DNA from: Flavobacterium sp. CG_23.5
GTDB lineage: Bacteria; Bacteroidota; Bacteroidia; Flavobacteriales; Flavobacteriaceae
DNA: 64,000 nt
Assembly: GCF_017875765.1 (NCBI RefSeq)
Contig: NZ_JAGGNA010000001.1
Span: forward strand, 3,251,001-3,315,000
Direction of reading: 5' to 3'
Shown: positions 34,476 to 42,374 of the stretch, in pieces
How positions within the stretch are numbered: position 1 is the first letter of the stretch
How the letters are laid out: each line of letters starts with the position of its first letter
Notes under the pieces: model-generated
Told to the model about the DNA's origin: nothing
Databases searched by the model: none
Seen by the model: only the letters and a program-made list of their open reading frames with translations
Made by a program: the position numbers and the translations under genes

Positions 34476-36120
34476 TAAAAACCTTCAAAGTTTCTCAAAC
34501 TGCGTTGTGAGTTTGTAAATATAGTTGATTTGTCGTACAAAAGAAAGTCTCTTTAAAAAGAGGCTGACAATGATTCGTCAATAATTTCAAGTGGCAAAAG
34601 GCCTTTAAATAGGCTTTAATAGAGTTGAAAAACACGGTCAATACTTTTAGATACTGCTTTAACTCATTTGGATCAATCAAGTTGAAAATTCTCCTGAGAT
34701 TATAGGCTGTAAAAATCAATCCCACATCGGCAGAGGCGTGTTTTATGGTTTTCTTGGTCATGAAATAAAAATCCCATTGCCGTTTAATAACTCCGTAGGG
34801 ATGCTCCACAATGGCTTGTCGCCTGCGATAGATTTCATAGTTATTCTCGATTCGAACTTTGTTTTCGTAAATTAAGTCGGCATATTGGGAGCGTTCTATG
34901 AGTCTTCCTTTAACATTTTTAGTGCATTTCTTAAAGAGTTCGCAATTCAAACAGGCACTAGTTTTATAATGCTTCATTTGGGTTATTGATTTCCCGTTTT
35001 TTTTGGAATACCAATTCCCATTAGTGGTTAGGATTTCATTAGCGGGACACGTATAAGAATCAGTGTCTTTATTGTATTTAAAATGTTCTACATCAAAAGC
35101 AGTATCGGGTGCATGTGCGGCAACCCCTGGAATGGCAACCAAGACAGCAACGCCTAGTTTATTAGCATACTCAAACTCGCTTCCGGTGTGGTATCCTTTG
35201 TCATAAATGGCGGTAAAATTGTTATGTCCCAAAATGACTTTACTACGGCGCAGCATGCCTCCCATAGCTTTAGAATCATTTTCATTAGTGACCTTAAAAT
35301 CAATTGGGATATTGTGCAAAGCATCTACTGTTGTTTGTACAGTATAGGCTACTTCAGAGATGTTATTTCGAGTCATTATTTGGCGACTATCGGGATCTGA
35401 AGTAGAGATTTGGGTAATACCGGTTGTCTCAATTGTATTCTTGTATTGAATGTATTTTTGTTTTTGGATAGTATGTTTTCTAACCTTTGTTTCTATCTTT
35501 TTCTTTTCAGTTTCATCGCCGTCCGCTTTTGCTAAAGCCAGATTGTATTCTTCTAATCTAGCATCGATATAAGCAATATGCCGTTCTATTTTACTGGGAT
35601 TGAAATTGTTTTTCTTAGAGTTTTGGGCTCTAAGTTTAGTACTGTCACCCGCGACAAGGCTTCCGCCAATCAGTTCAAAATGGGAAGCCATCTTCACCGT
35701 TGCTCGAAAGACACGCGCAATGGCTTTGGGATTGTCTTTTCTGAAATTGGCGATGGTGTTGTGATCTGGAACAAGTGCTTTTAGCAACCACATGAGTTCG
35801 ATGTTGCGGGAACATTCTTTTTCGAGAGTTCGCGACGAACGCATGCGATTGAGATAACCGTAAATAAAAAGTTTGAGTAAATCCGACGGGTGATAGGCAG
35901 GTCTTCCGTTTTCGACAAAGTCGAAAGCAAAACCAAAATCACTCAATTTTAAACTATCCACAAAAAGGTCGATGAGCCTAATTTCATTGTCTTGCGCAAT
36001 GGCATCATCAATTGATGAGGCAAAAAGTGGCAGTTGGTTTCTATTGGTTCCGTTGATGAATTTCATACTTAAATGTACAAAAAATCAATCGTATTACAAA
36101 ATATTTTGAAAGATTTTTAA
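34476..36120 (-). mobile_element. IS1182-family insertion sequence (boundaries approximate)
   Basis: A full-length IS1182-type transposase is bracketed by a weak inverted repeat: TAAAAACCTTCAAAG at 34476 against TTAAAAATCTTTCAAA read inward from 36120. No target duplication could be fixed. The left end interrupts a half palindrome (AGCTGTCGCACAACGTCAG at 34451-34469), so the element probably landed in an attC-like site. Confidence 0.6.
34495..36066 (-). CDS. IS1182-family transposase
   Basis: This 523-residue DDE transposase has the N-terminal DUF772 region (ENGRPAYHPSDLLKLFIYGYL, SSRTLEKECSRNIELMWL), LVPDHNTIANFRK, the catalytic area GDSTKLRAQNSKKNNF, and the C-terminal DDE_Tnp_1 part (AIYDKGYHTGSEFEYA, a Cys-rich CLNCELFKKC, and EHPYGVIKRQWDFYF). 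Length and order are complete, so the element may be functional. Confidence 0.93.
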   Translation of the reverse strand: MKFINGTNRNQLPLFASSIDDAIAQDNEIRLIDLFVDSLKLSDFGFAFDFVENGRPAYHPSDLLKLFIYGYLNRMRSSRTLEKECSRNIELMWLLKALVPDHNTIANFRKDNPKAIARVFRATVKMASHFELIGGSLVAGDSTKLRAQNSKKNNFNPSKIERHIAYIDARLEEYNLALAKADGDETEKKKIETKVRKHTIQKQKYIQYKNTIETTGITQISTSDPDSRQIMTRNNISEVAYTVQTTVDALHNIPIDFKVTNENDSKAMGGMLRRSKVILGHNNFTAIYDKGYHTGSEFEYANKLGVAVLVAIPGVAAHAPDTAFDVEHFKYNKDTDSYTCPANEILTTNGNWYSKKNGKSITQMKHYKTSACLNCELFKKCTKNVKGRLIERSQYADLIYENKVRIENNYEIYRRRQAIVEHPYGVIKRQWDFYFMTKKTIKHASADVGLIFTAYNLRRIFNLIDPNELKQYLKVLTVFFNSIKAYLKAFCHLKLLTNHCQPLFKETFFCTTNQLYLQTHNAV

Positions 36121-36163
36121 TACAAATAAGGTAGCGAGAGCTAAAGAGGTTATTAGACAGTTT

Positions 36164-36293
36164 GACGTCCCGGCGCTACACGAGGTTTGGGACTAAAGAT
36201 GCAAATTTTTTCGGTTAAGGACAAATTTCCCAAGTACAAAACCATTTTTACATTAAGCCAAATACCCAAATCTCGTGTAACGGCTGTTAGCAC
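36164..36293 (-). repeat. attC-like imperfect palindrome S4
   Basis: Arms CTACACGAGGTTTGGG (36176-36191) and CCCAAATCTCGTGTAA (36265-36280). The outer ends are GACGTCC and CTGTTAGCAC. The centre contains TTTCGGTTAAGGACAAA and CCCAAGTACAAAACCAT. It lies ~20 bp after the stop of the lipoprotein gene at 36312. Confidence 0.55.
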
Positions 36294-36311
36294 CAGTATT
36301 TCTTCTGTCAC

Positions 36312-37043
36312 TTAGCATCCCATTGGTGTTTCAATAACTATCAATTTCGTAACGGTTTGTCCGTTGTCTTTACGTTTTCCAGTTACTCTTAAATGATAAC
36401 GGCTAATTCCTACACCACTTGGATATTCAGTTGGTGTTTTTACTTTTTCTACCAGTTTAAGCCACTCGTCTCCACATTGTTCTTTTACTTTTTGCTTTAA
36501 ATCGTCAATTGATATTTTTGGAAATTTTTCATTTTCCTTTTCAGAGTATTTGTCGCAAGTAAATTGTCCTGTGTTGTTTACTTGTAACTGTTTCCAGTCC
36601 GAGTAAAAATGTTTCCAGTCTGTCAAGTCGCAATGTGGACCTTCATTCATAATTGTTACACTCGTTTCGTAGCGTTGTTCAATTACCAAGTTAGTAAGTT
36701 GGTCACTTGAAATAGAAATAAGTTGACCTTCTATAGTTTCTCCAAGTTCAGCATAGATTTCAACTGTATCTTTTTGAATTTGGTCAATTTTTCTCTCTTC
36801 GTCATAAATTATTAAGCGATTTATGGAAATAGAAAGTTCATTAAATTTTATGGTTGTAATTGTGTCAGCTTCCTCATCGTCTTTTGCAATTATCGTTGAG
36901 TTATTTGGTTGATTAGAAATATTAGTTGTGTCGTTTACAATACTACCATTTTGGTTCGTCTCCGTTTTATTTGTCGATGAGTTGTTACACGAACAAAGTG
37001 TCGTAATTGTCAAGATGATGATTATGTTTTGTAGTGTGGTCAT
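36312..37043 (-). CDS. Hypothetical lipoprotein (cassette-like gene)
   Basis: This 243-residue protein has a lipobox TTLCSC (Cys ~18), followed by an Asn/Thr/Ser-rich linker (~20-70) and a globular domain with SISINRLIIYDEERKID, TVEIYAELGETIEGQ and KEQCGDEWLKLVEKV. I do not recognise the family. The ATG at 37043 gives a clean lipoprotein signal; the longer frame to 37097 reads into palindrome S6. It is flanked by GTTAGCACC upstream and GGTGCTAAC downstream (reading its strand), like a gene cassette. Confidence 0.7.
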   Translation of the reverse strand: MTTLQNIIIILTITTLCSCNNSSTNKTETNQNGSIVNDTTNISNQPNNSTIIAKDDEEADTITTIKFNELSISINRLIIYDEERKIDQIQKDTVEIYAELGETIEGQLISISSDQLTNLVIEQRYETSVTIMNEGPHCDLTDWKHFYSDWKQLQVNNTGQFTCDKYSEKENEKFPKISIDDLKQKVKEQCGDEWLKLVEKVKTPTEYPSGVGISRYHLRVTGKRKDNGQTVTKLIVIETPMGC

Positions 37044-37050
37044 AATATTG

Positions 37051-37130
37051 GTGCTAACTTGTATATAGGCGAAACAAACCTTCGTATATACACCCAAATC
37101 TGGGTGGATTGGCGAAGGTTTGTTTCGCTT
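37051..37130 (-). repeat. attC-like palindrome S6
   Basis: A perfect 16-bp inverted repeat GCGAAACAAACCTTCG (37069-37084) / CGAAGGTTTGTTTCGC (37113-37128) encloses a second small hairpin (CACCCA/TGGGTG). It is followed on the minus strand by ACAAGTTAGCACC just before the lipoprotein gene. Confidence 0.55.
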
Positions 37131-37214
37131 TATTTTTATTCAAATATATAATAATAATCTTATAAACTATTAATCAAGCATTTATTTTCGGAATGCTTTT
37201 TGAATTTACATCGG

Positions 37215-37395
37215 GACTATTTTAGTTGTCATTACCACTTTCTTGCGTGAGGGATAGCAGTGAAAATCCTCTCTCGTCTCGTTCTTAAAACGAGACGAGA
37301 GAGATTGTAACGGATAGCCCGACCTTGTTGCTATAAAAAACAGCGTTTTGAAATCCTATTTTCTGCAACGAGGTCACGCCCAAATTATAAATGGT
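37215..37395. repeat. Dispersed Flavobacterium-type intergenic repeat
   Basis: This ~180-bp element contains GCGTGAGGGATAGCAGTG, a perfect hairpin CTCTCTCGTCTCGTT/AACGAGACGAGAGAG, CGGATAGCCCGACC and GAGGTCACGCCC. It lacks a gene. I recall similar elements scattered in flavobacterial genomes; this window also shows fragments of the type near 24658. The rest of 37131-37494 has no feature. Confidence 0.55.
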
Positions 37396-37494
37396 AGCAG
37401 GTGGATTAATGTAGGAGTTACAAATAATTATAAACTAAAAAATATAGCGCACTTTGCGAAAAACTTTGCGAACTTTGCGGTAAAATAAAAGAAT

Positions 37495-37935
37495 ATGAAA
37501 ATAAACCTAAAAAACGGAATCGATAAGCTCCTTTTCGGGATGAAACAGAATGATGTTACCGCTATTTACGGTAAGCCGGACAGGAATTATAAAGACGAAG
37601 ACAACAATGTAATTTTCGCTTATAATGTGCTGAAAATACGTATTACGTTCTATGTTGAAGAAGATTTGAGATTAGGTTATATCGTGGCTTCTAGTCCAGA
37701 TTTAGAATTATTCGGTAATAAAATTATCAATAGAAAAATCAGTGATGTCAAGAAAGACTTGGCTCCAAAAGGACTTATTAAATTCACACAAGAAGAATTT
37801 GATACTTTTGAGAACTATTTCAACGAAGAAAATTGGATTATCTTTCAAACAGAATTTGATGAAGTGGTGAAATTTGAAATTGGTGCTATCATCAATGAAA
37901 AAGATGAATTTGATTGGAAATTTGGAAAGAAATAA
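37495..37935 (+). CDS. Conserved hypothetical protein
   Basis: This 146-residue acidic soluble protein has an N-terminal segment NGIDKLLFGMKQNDVTAIYGKPDR, which resembles the SmpA/BamE-like pattern in which a mobile segment precedes G-x-P-D, but there is no signal peptide. It continues with KIRITFYVEEDLRLGYIV and a Phe/Glu-rich C terminus. Unknown function; similar proteins are sometimes immunity-like. It has its own terminator. Confidence 0.6.
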   Translation: MKINLKNGIDKLLFGMKQNDVTAIYGKPDRNYKDEDNNVIFAYNVLKIRITFYVEEDLRLGYIVASSPDLELFGNKIINRKISDVKKDLAPKGLIKFTQEEFDTFENYFNEENWIIFQTEFDEVVKFEIGAIINEKDEFDWKFGKK

Positions 37936-38044
37936 GGGAATTTTTGACCACAAATTCGCTAATTTTTGGTTTTAAATAGGTCTAAGGATTAACCCAATTT
38001 TAAATTTGCGAATTCGCAGTAGTTTTAAATTTAGCTCTTAAACA

Positions 38045-38084
38045 CAAAACCCGATACATTTCAAAAATGTATCGGGTTTTTTTA
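38045..38084. terminator. Terminator between hypothetical gene and peptidyl-prolyl isomerase gene
   Basis: Stem AAACCCGATACATT / AATGTATCGGGTTT with a 5-nt loop and flanking A and T runs serves both convergent genes. Confidence 0.85.
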
Positions 38085-38109
38085 TAAAAATAGTTTAATA
38101 AAGACTGTT

Positions 38110-39327
38110 TTATTTTGTTGTTACAGGTTGCTTTTCAAACATTTCCAATTCAAAAACAAGATTAGCATTTGGTGGAATTACTCCGCCAGCACCTCTTTCT
38201 CCATACGCTAATTTTGATGGGATAAACACCACCGCTTTGTCTCCGTAAGTCATTAAACTCAATGCTTCCATAAATCCTGGAATCATTCCGTCTTTTTTAC
38301 CTGCTTCAAAAGGAAAAGCTTGGTAACCGTTTTGAGCGCCTCTGTTAGCATCGTATTTTCCGTATGCTTTCGAAACGTCTTCATAACTGCTGTCAAATAA
38401 AGTTCCGTCTTCAAAATAACCAGCGTAATGAAAATAAAATGTCGAACCGTTAACAGGTTTTACACCATTTCCTTTTTGGACTATTTTATACGCTAAACCA
38501 GAAGGAGTAGCAATGGCAGTAGCTTTTGTTTTTGCTAGATATGCCACTTTTGCTGCAATAACAGGACTGTATTTTTCCATGTACACTCTTTTGCTTTCTG
38601 CTTGAATTGCCATTTGCTTTTTTTGGTTTTCAGCATCAATCAAAGTTTGTTTTTTAGCATCTTCGGCTTTATTACCATAATAATCTGAGAATACTTTTGG
38701 TGCATCAAATTGTTTTGCTAAAGTACCTTTTCTGGTAATCGTAATTTTTTTCATGACATCATCTTGAGCAATCAAGTTTACAATGTTCATTCCTTGCGTA
38801 ACATGACCAAAAATGGTGTGTTTCCCGTTTAACCAAGGAGTGTCTTTATGGGTGATGAAAAACTGACTTGAATTTGTAGCAGGACCAGAATTGGCCATAG
38901 CCAAAATTCCGCCTTTGTCAAATTTCAAATCGGTGAATTCATCTTTATATGCATATCCTGCGCCACCAGACCCATTCCCAGAAGGATCTCCACCTTGAAT
39001 CATAAAATCTTTAATGACTCTGTGAAATTTTAAACCATCAAAAAATGGTTTTCCTTTTAGTTTTTCATCTGTTACAAAAGTGTTTTTTCCTTCCGCAAGC
39101 GCAATAAAACTGGCGACAGTAACGGGTGTTTTTTGATATTCCAATTGAACTACAATATCTCCTTTGGTAGTTGAAATCGTTGCAAAAATACCGTCTGTTG
39201 CTACAGGAACTTTTGGAGTTACCTTAACTGTAGTAGCAGGTTTTTTACCTGAAGTTGGTTTCTTTTTAACTTGGGCTTGTACATTCAGTACTCCCAAAAA
39301 CAATAAAAATAGAATTTTAAATTTCAT
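38110..39327 (-). CDS. Secreted cyclophilin-FKBP fusion peptidyl-prolyl isomerase
   Basis: This 405-residue protein has a signal peptide (to VQAQ) and a Lys/Pro/Thr-rich linker. Residues ~45-205 are a cyclophilin domain (KFHRVIKDFMIQGGDP, SSQFFITHKDTPWLNGKHTIFG); ~205-275 a helical Lys-rich spacer; ~275-402 an FKBP domain (FYFHYAGYFEDGTLFDSSYE, IPGFMEALSLM, LAYGERGAGGVIPPNANL). Two different prolyl isomerase folds in one chain suggest a periplasmic folding factor for exported proteins. A paralogue follows upstream, then gldI, so a role with gliding or T9SS cargo is plausible. Confidence 0.9.
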   Translation of the reverse strand: MKFKILFLLFLGVLNVQAQVKKKPTSGKKPATTVKVTPKVPVATDGIFATISTTKGDIVVQLEYQKTPVTVASFIALAEGKNTFVTDEKLKGKPFFDGLKFHRVIKDFMIQGGDPSGNGSGGAGYAYKDEFTDLKFDKGGILAMANSGPATNSSQFFITHKDTPWLNGKHTIFGHVTQGMNIVNLIAQDDVMKKITITRKGTLAKQFDAPKVFSDYYGNKAEDAKKQTLIDAENQKKQMAIQAESKRVYMEKYSPVIAAKVAYLAKTKATAIATPSGLAYKIVQKGNGVKPVNGSTFYFHYAGYFEDGTLFDSSYEDVSKAYGKYDANRGAQNGYQAFPFEAGKKDGMIPGFMEALSLMTYGDKAVVFIPSKLAYGERGAGGVIPPNANLVFELEMFEKQPVTTK

Positions 39328-39404
39328 TTTCTAATAATTTAAGTCGGACAAATTTTTGAATTATAATTTTTGTGAAATAACTTTTTGGATGTAATTTTAA
39401 AATA

Positions 39405-39490
39405 GTTCTCGATACCGTCACTTCGAGTGGCGTAGCGTATCGAGAAGTTTGTTCCATTACATTACACAAAAACCACTCGAACCGACGTTT
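39405..39490 (-). repeat. Dispersed palindromic repeat, inverted relative of the 14926 unit
   Basis: The minus strand reads TCGAGTGGTTTTTGTGTAAT, then GGAACAAACTTCTCGATACG and CACTCGAAGTGACGGTATCG, matching 14930-15009 nearly base for base. It lies between the two isomerase genes, ~80 bp from each start or stop. Confidence 0.85.
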
Positions 39491-39518
39491 CTCTAGATTA
39501 CATCCTTACTGAAAAATA

Positions 39519-40643
39519 TTATTTTGGCATTGCATCCAATAATTCGATTTCAAAAATAATATTGGCATTTGGGGGAATAACTCCGCCAGCGCCTGCTGCT
39601 CCATAGCCTAATCGTGATGGGATAAAAATTACTGCTTTATCTCCCAAAGATAATTGTTCTATTCCCTCAATGAAACCAGGAATCATGCCATCTTTTTTCC
39701 CAGCTTGAAAAGGGATAGGTTGGTATCCGTTTTGAGCTGCTCTGTTTGGATCGTATTTCCCAAAAGTTTTAGCAACTCCTTCGATACTGGAATCAAACAA
39801 TTCTCCGTCTTCAAGAAAACCGGCATAATGAATAAAAACACTAGCGCCATTTACTGGTTTTTTACCACTTCCTTTTTTAGTGATAACATATTTTAATCCA
39901 GAAGGAGTAGTAGTTGCTTTGGCTTTTTGATCTGCGAAATAAGCTATTTTTTGATCGCGAACTGCTTTGTATTTTGTATTGTACAGTCTTTTGTTTTCGG
40001 TATCAATAGCCAATTGTTTCTTTTGGTTTTCCGATTCTACTGCAAAATAATCATGAAATGTTTTTATTGCATCAAACTTTTTTGCTGCTTCACCATTTCT
40101 GATAATAGTCACTTTATTCATGAAATCATTTTCTTCAATTTTGTTGACTACTTCCATCCCTTTTCCTACGACATGCCCAAAAATGGTGTGTTTGCCATCT
40201 AACCAAGGCGTTGCAACATGAGTGATAAAAAACTGACTGCTGTTAGTCATTGGACCATTATTGGCCATGGCCAAAATACCACCGTTGTCAAATTTCAAAT
40301 CAGAAAACTCATCTTTAAATTTATATCCTGTATCGCCAGATCCAGTTCCTAGCGGATCTCCGCCTTGAATCATGAAATCTTTGAGTACTCTGTGAAATTT
40401 TAGTCCATCATAAAACGGTCTTTTTTTAAGATTTTCATTGGTCACGAATTCATTTTTTCCTTCTGCCAAAGTAACAAAGTTAGCCACTGTAATAGGTGCT
40501 TTTTGAAAGTCTAATTGTACGGTTATATCTCCTTTATTAGTTTCAATTTTGGCATACAAGCCATCAGGAAGATCGTTGTGTTCTTCTTTACATGAATAAA
40601 ATGTGGCAATTACAAGGAATACGAATAGGATGCTTTTTTTCAT
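39519..40643 (-). CDS. Cyclophilin-FKBP fusion lipoprotein
   Basis: This 374-residue protein starts with a lipobox (ATFYSC, Cys ~18), so unlike its downstream paralogue it is membrane-anchored. Same layout: cyclophilin ~25-190 (KFHRVLKDFMIQGGDP, SSQFFITHVATPWLDGKHTIFG), Lys-rich helical spacer, FKBP ~245-372 (VFIHYAGFLEDGELFDSS, LGYGAAGAGGVIPPNANI). 15 bp separate it from gldI upstream, so the two are likely co-transcribed. Confidence 0.9.
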   Translation of the reverse strand: MKKSILFVFLVIATFYSCKEEHNDLPDGLYAKIETNKGDITVQLDFQKAPITVANFVTLAEGKNEFVTNENLKKRPFYDGLKFHRVLKDFMIQGGDPLGTGSGDTGYKFKDEFSDLKFDNGGILAMANNGPMTNSSQFFITHVATPWLDGKHTIFGHVVGKGMEVVNKIEENDFMNKVTIIRNGEAAKKFDAIKTFHDYFAVESENQKKQLAIDTENKRLYNTKYKAVRDQKIAYFADQKAKATTTPSGLKYVITKKGSGKKPVNGASVFIHYAGFLEDGELFDSSIEGVAKTFGKYDPNRAAQNGYQPIPFQAGKKDGMIPGFIEGIEQLSLGDKAVIFIPSRLGYGAAGAGGVIPPNANIIFEIELLDAMPK

Positions 40644-40658
40644 TTCTAAATTTATTAT

Positions 40659-41303
40659 TTATTGGGTTAGTGTATCTTTTACCGGAGCTTCAGCAGCGAC
40701 TTCCGGTTTAACTGCGGGAGCAAGTGGTTTTACTTCATTTTGCTTCTTATAGACTTTTTCGGGCATGAAATCGCGTAAAGTCACAATAACGAGTAAGGGT
40801 TGATTGGTTCCAATTTTCTTGTTGTCTCCATGATAACCATAGCCCATGTGAGAGTTGAAAAGAAAATTTACTTTCTCTTTTTTATGCATTAATTTTATTC
40901 CGTCTCTCAAGCCCATCATGATATTTTGCTTGTCAACATAATACGTTTGAGGTCTCAATTCCAATTCAGAATAAATGATATTTCCTTTCAAATCTTTTAT
41001 TTCATAGTCAAAGAAAGCGATATCTCCTTTTTTTGGAGTAAGAGTATCTAATTCGTTTTTTGTCGTATAAGAATACCAATATCCTTTTGTAGAAGCGATG
41101 AATTTCACTTTAGGATTTCTTTTGATTACGGCATTAATTTGTGCTTCTTCAACAGAAATTAATTTTTTATTGCGTTCTATCGATTTCTTCATGAAACTTC
41201 CTGAGGCTTGGGAAAGCGGTCTTCTGGCTTCCTGATGTTGTTTACAGCTGGAAACTAACAGCAATAAAAATAATACAATTGCGATGGCATGGCTATTTTT
41301 CAT
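40659..41303 (-). CDS. gldI: Gliding motility-associated FKBP-type isomerase lipoprotein GldI
   Basis: This 214-residue lipoprotein (LLVSSC, Cys ~20) has an FKBP-type domain at ~85-185: KKGDIAFFDYEIKDLKGNII, PQTYYVDKQ, MMGLRDGIKLMHKKEKVNF, HMGYGYHG and a terminal PLLVIVTLRDF. Length and context fit GldI, which is needed for gliding in Flavobacterium and probably folds periplasmic gliding/T9SS proteins. The C terminus is Pro/Ala/Val-rich. 6 bp from the DHH phosphoesterase gene upstream, forming one operon with the isomerase downstream. Confidence 0.85.
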   Translation of the reverse strand: MKNSHAIAIVLFLLLLVSSCKQHQEARRPLSQASGSFMKKSIERNKKLISVEEAQINAVIKRNPKVKFIASTKGYWYSYTTKNELDTLTPKKGDIAFFDYEIKDLKGNIIYSELELRPQTYYVDKQNIMMGLRDGIKLMHKKEKVNFLFNSHMGYGYHGDNKKIGTNQPLLVIVTLRDFMPEKVYKKQNEVKPLAPAVKPEVAAEAPVKDTLTQ

Positions 41304-41309
41304 GATGTA

Positions 41310-42314
41310 TTATAGAGTTAGTTTTTGTACTAGATCTTCAAATTTATTTATTGTTTCTTGCATCGAAAGTTCTGATTTTCCACCTGCAGCATTGCGATGT
41401 CCGCCACCATGGAAATAATCTCTTGCAAATTGATTGACATCAAAATCACCTTGTGAGCGGAACGAAATTTTAATAATTTTTTCTTCTTTATTTTCGATGA
41501 AAATAGCTGTAAAGTTAATTCCTTTTATGCTCAATCCATAATTTACAATTCCTTCGGTATCGCCTTTTACATAATCAAAAGAGTTCAACTCGTCCTGAGT
41601 CAACGTAGTGTAAGCCGTTTTATGTTCCGTAATCACTTTCATGTTTTGAAGCGCTCTTCCCAATAATTGTAAACGTCCGTAAGAACTGTTGTCAAAAAGT
41701 AAGGTTGGAATCTCCGTATTTTCGACACCTAAATCAATTAATTCGGCAACGATTCTGTGCGTGTTTCCAGTTGTTTTTGGAAATCTAAAAGAACCTGAAT
41801 CGGTAAGAATTCCAGTATAAATGCAGGTACCTATTGTTTTATCAATATCTGATTTTTTTCCAAGAAGAGAAATGAACTTGTAAAGCATTTCACAAGTCGA
41901 GCCAAAAGAAGTATCTGAATAGGTGAACGCAGCATAATCATCCGGTTTTTGATGATGGTCAATCATTACGAACGGCGCTTTTAACTTGTTCAAAACGTTT
42001 TCCATTTCACCTACGCGGTGCAAAGCATTGAAATCTAATGTAAAAATGAGTTCTGCTTCTTCAAGGATTTTGGTGCAGTTTTCTTTATCTTTTTCGTAAA
42101 TTTTTACCGTTTCTGATCCCGGCATCCAAGCCAAGAAATCAGGAAATTCATTTGGCGAAACCACAACAGGTTGATGGTGATTTTTTAATAAAAAATGATA
42201 CAACCCTAAAGTAGAACCCATAGCATCTCCGTCAGGACCTCGGTGTGGGATTATGGCAATTTTTTTTGGCGTTGATAATAACAACTGTATCGCTTGAATG
42301 TCTTGTATTTTCAT
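41310..42314 (-). CDS. DHH-family phosphoesterase (NrnA-like)
   Basis: This 334-residue cytosolic protein has DHH domain motifs: IIPHRGPDGDAMGSTLGLY, LDFNALHRVG, VMIDHHQKPD and TGILTDSGSFRFP. The DHHA1 C terminus ends in RDYFHGGGHRNAAGG. This arrangement matches NrnA, which degrades nano-RNA and dephosphorylates pAp; cyclic-dinucleotide phosphodiesterase activity is an alternative. First gene of the gldI operon. An AACACGAATTTCAC repeat fragment lies just upstream. Confidence 0.88.
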   Translation of the reverse strand: MKIQDIQAIQLLLSTPKKIAIIPHRGPDGDAMGSTLGLYHFLLKNHHQPVVVSPNEFPDFLAWMPGSETVKIYEKDKENCTKILEEAELIFTLDFNALHRVGEMENVLNKLKAPFVMIDHHQKPDDYAAFTYSDTSFGSTCEMLYKFISLLGKKSDIDKTIGTCIYTGILTDSGSFRFPKTTGNTHRIVAELIDLGVENTEIPTLLFDNSSYGRLQLLGRALQNMKVITEHKTAYTTLTQDELNSFDYVKGDTEGIVNYGLSIKGINFTAIFIENKEEKIIKISFRSQGDFDVNQFARDYFHGGGHRNAAGGKSELSMQETINKFEDLVQKLTL

Positions 42315-42374
42315 AGATTGCGAAATTACATTTTTTTAATCTAATGTTGAAATCATTAACACGAATTTCACCTA

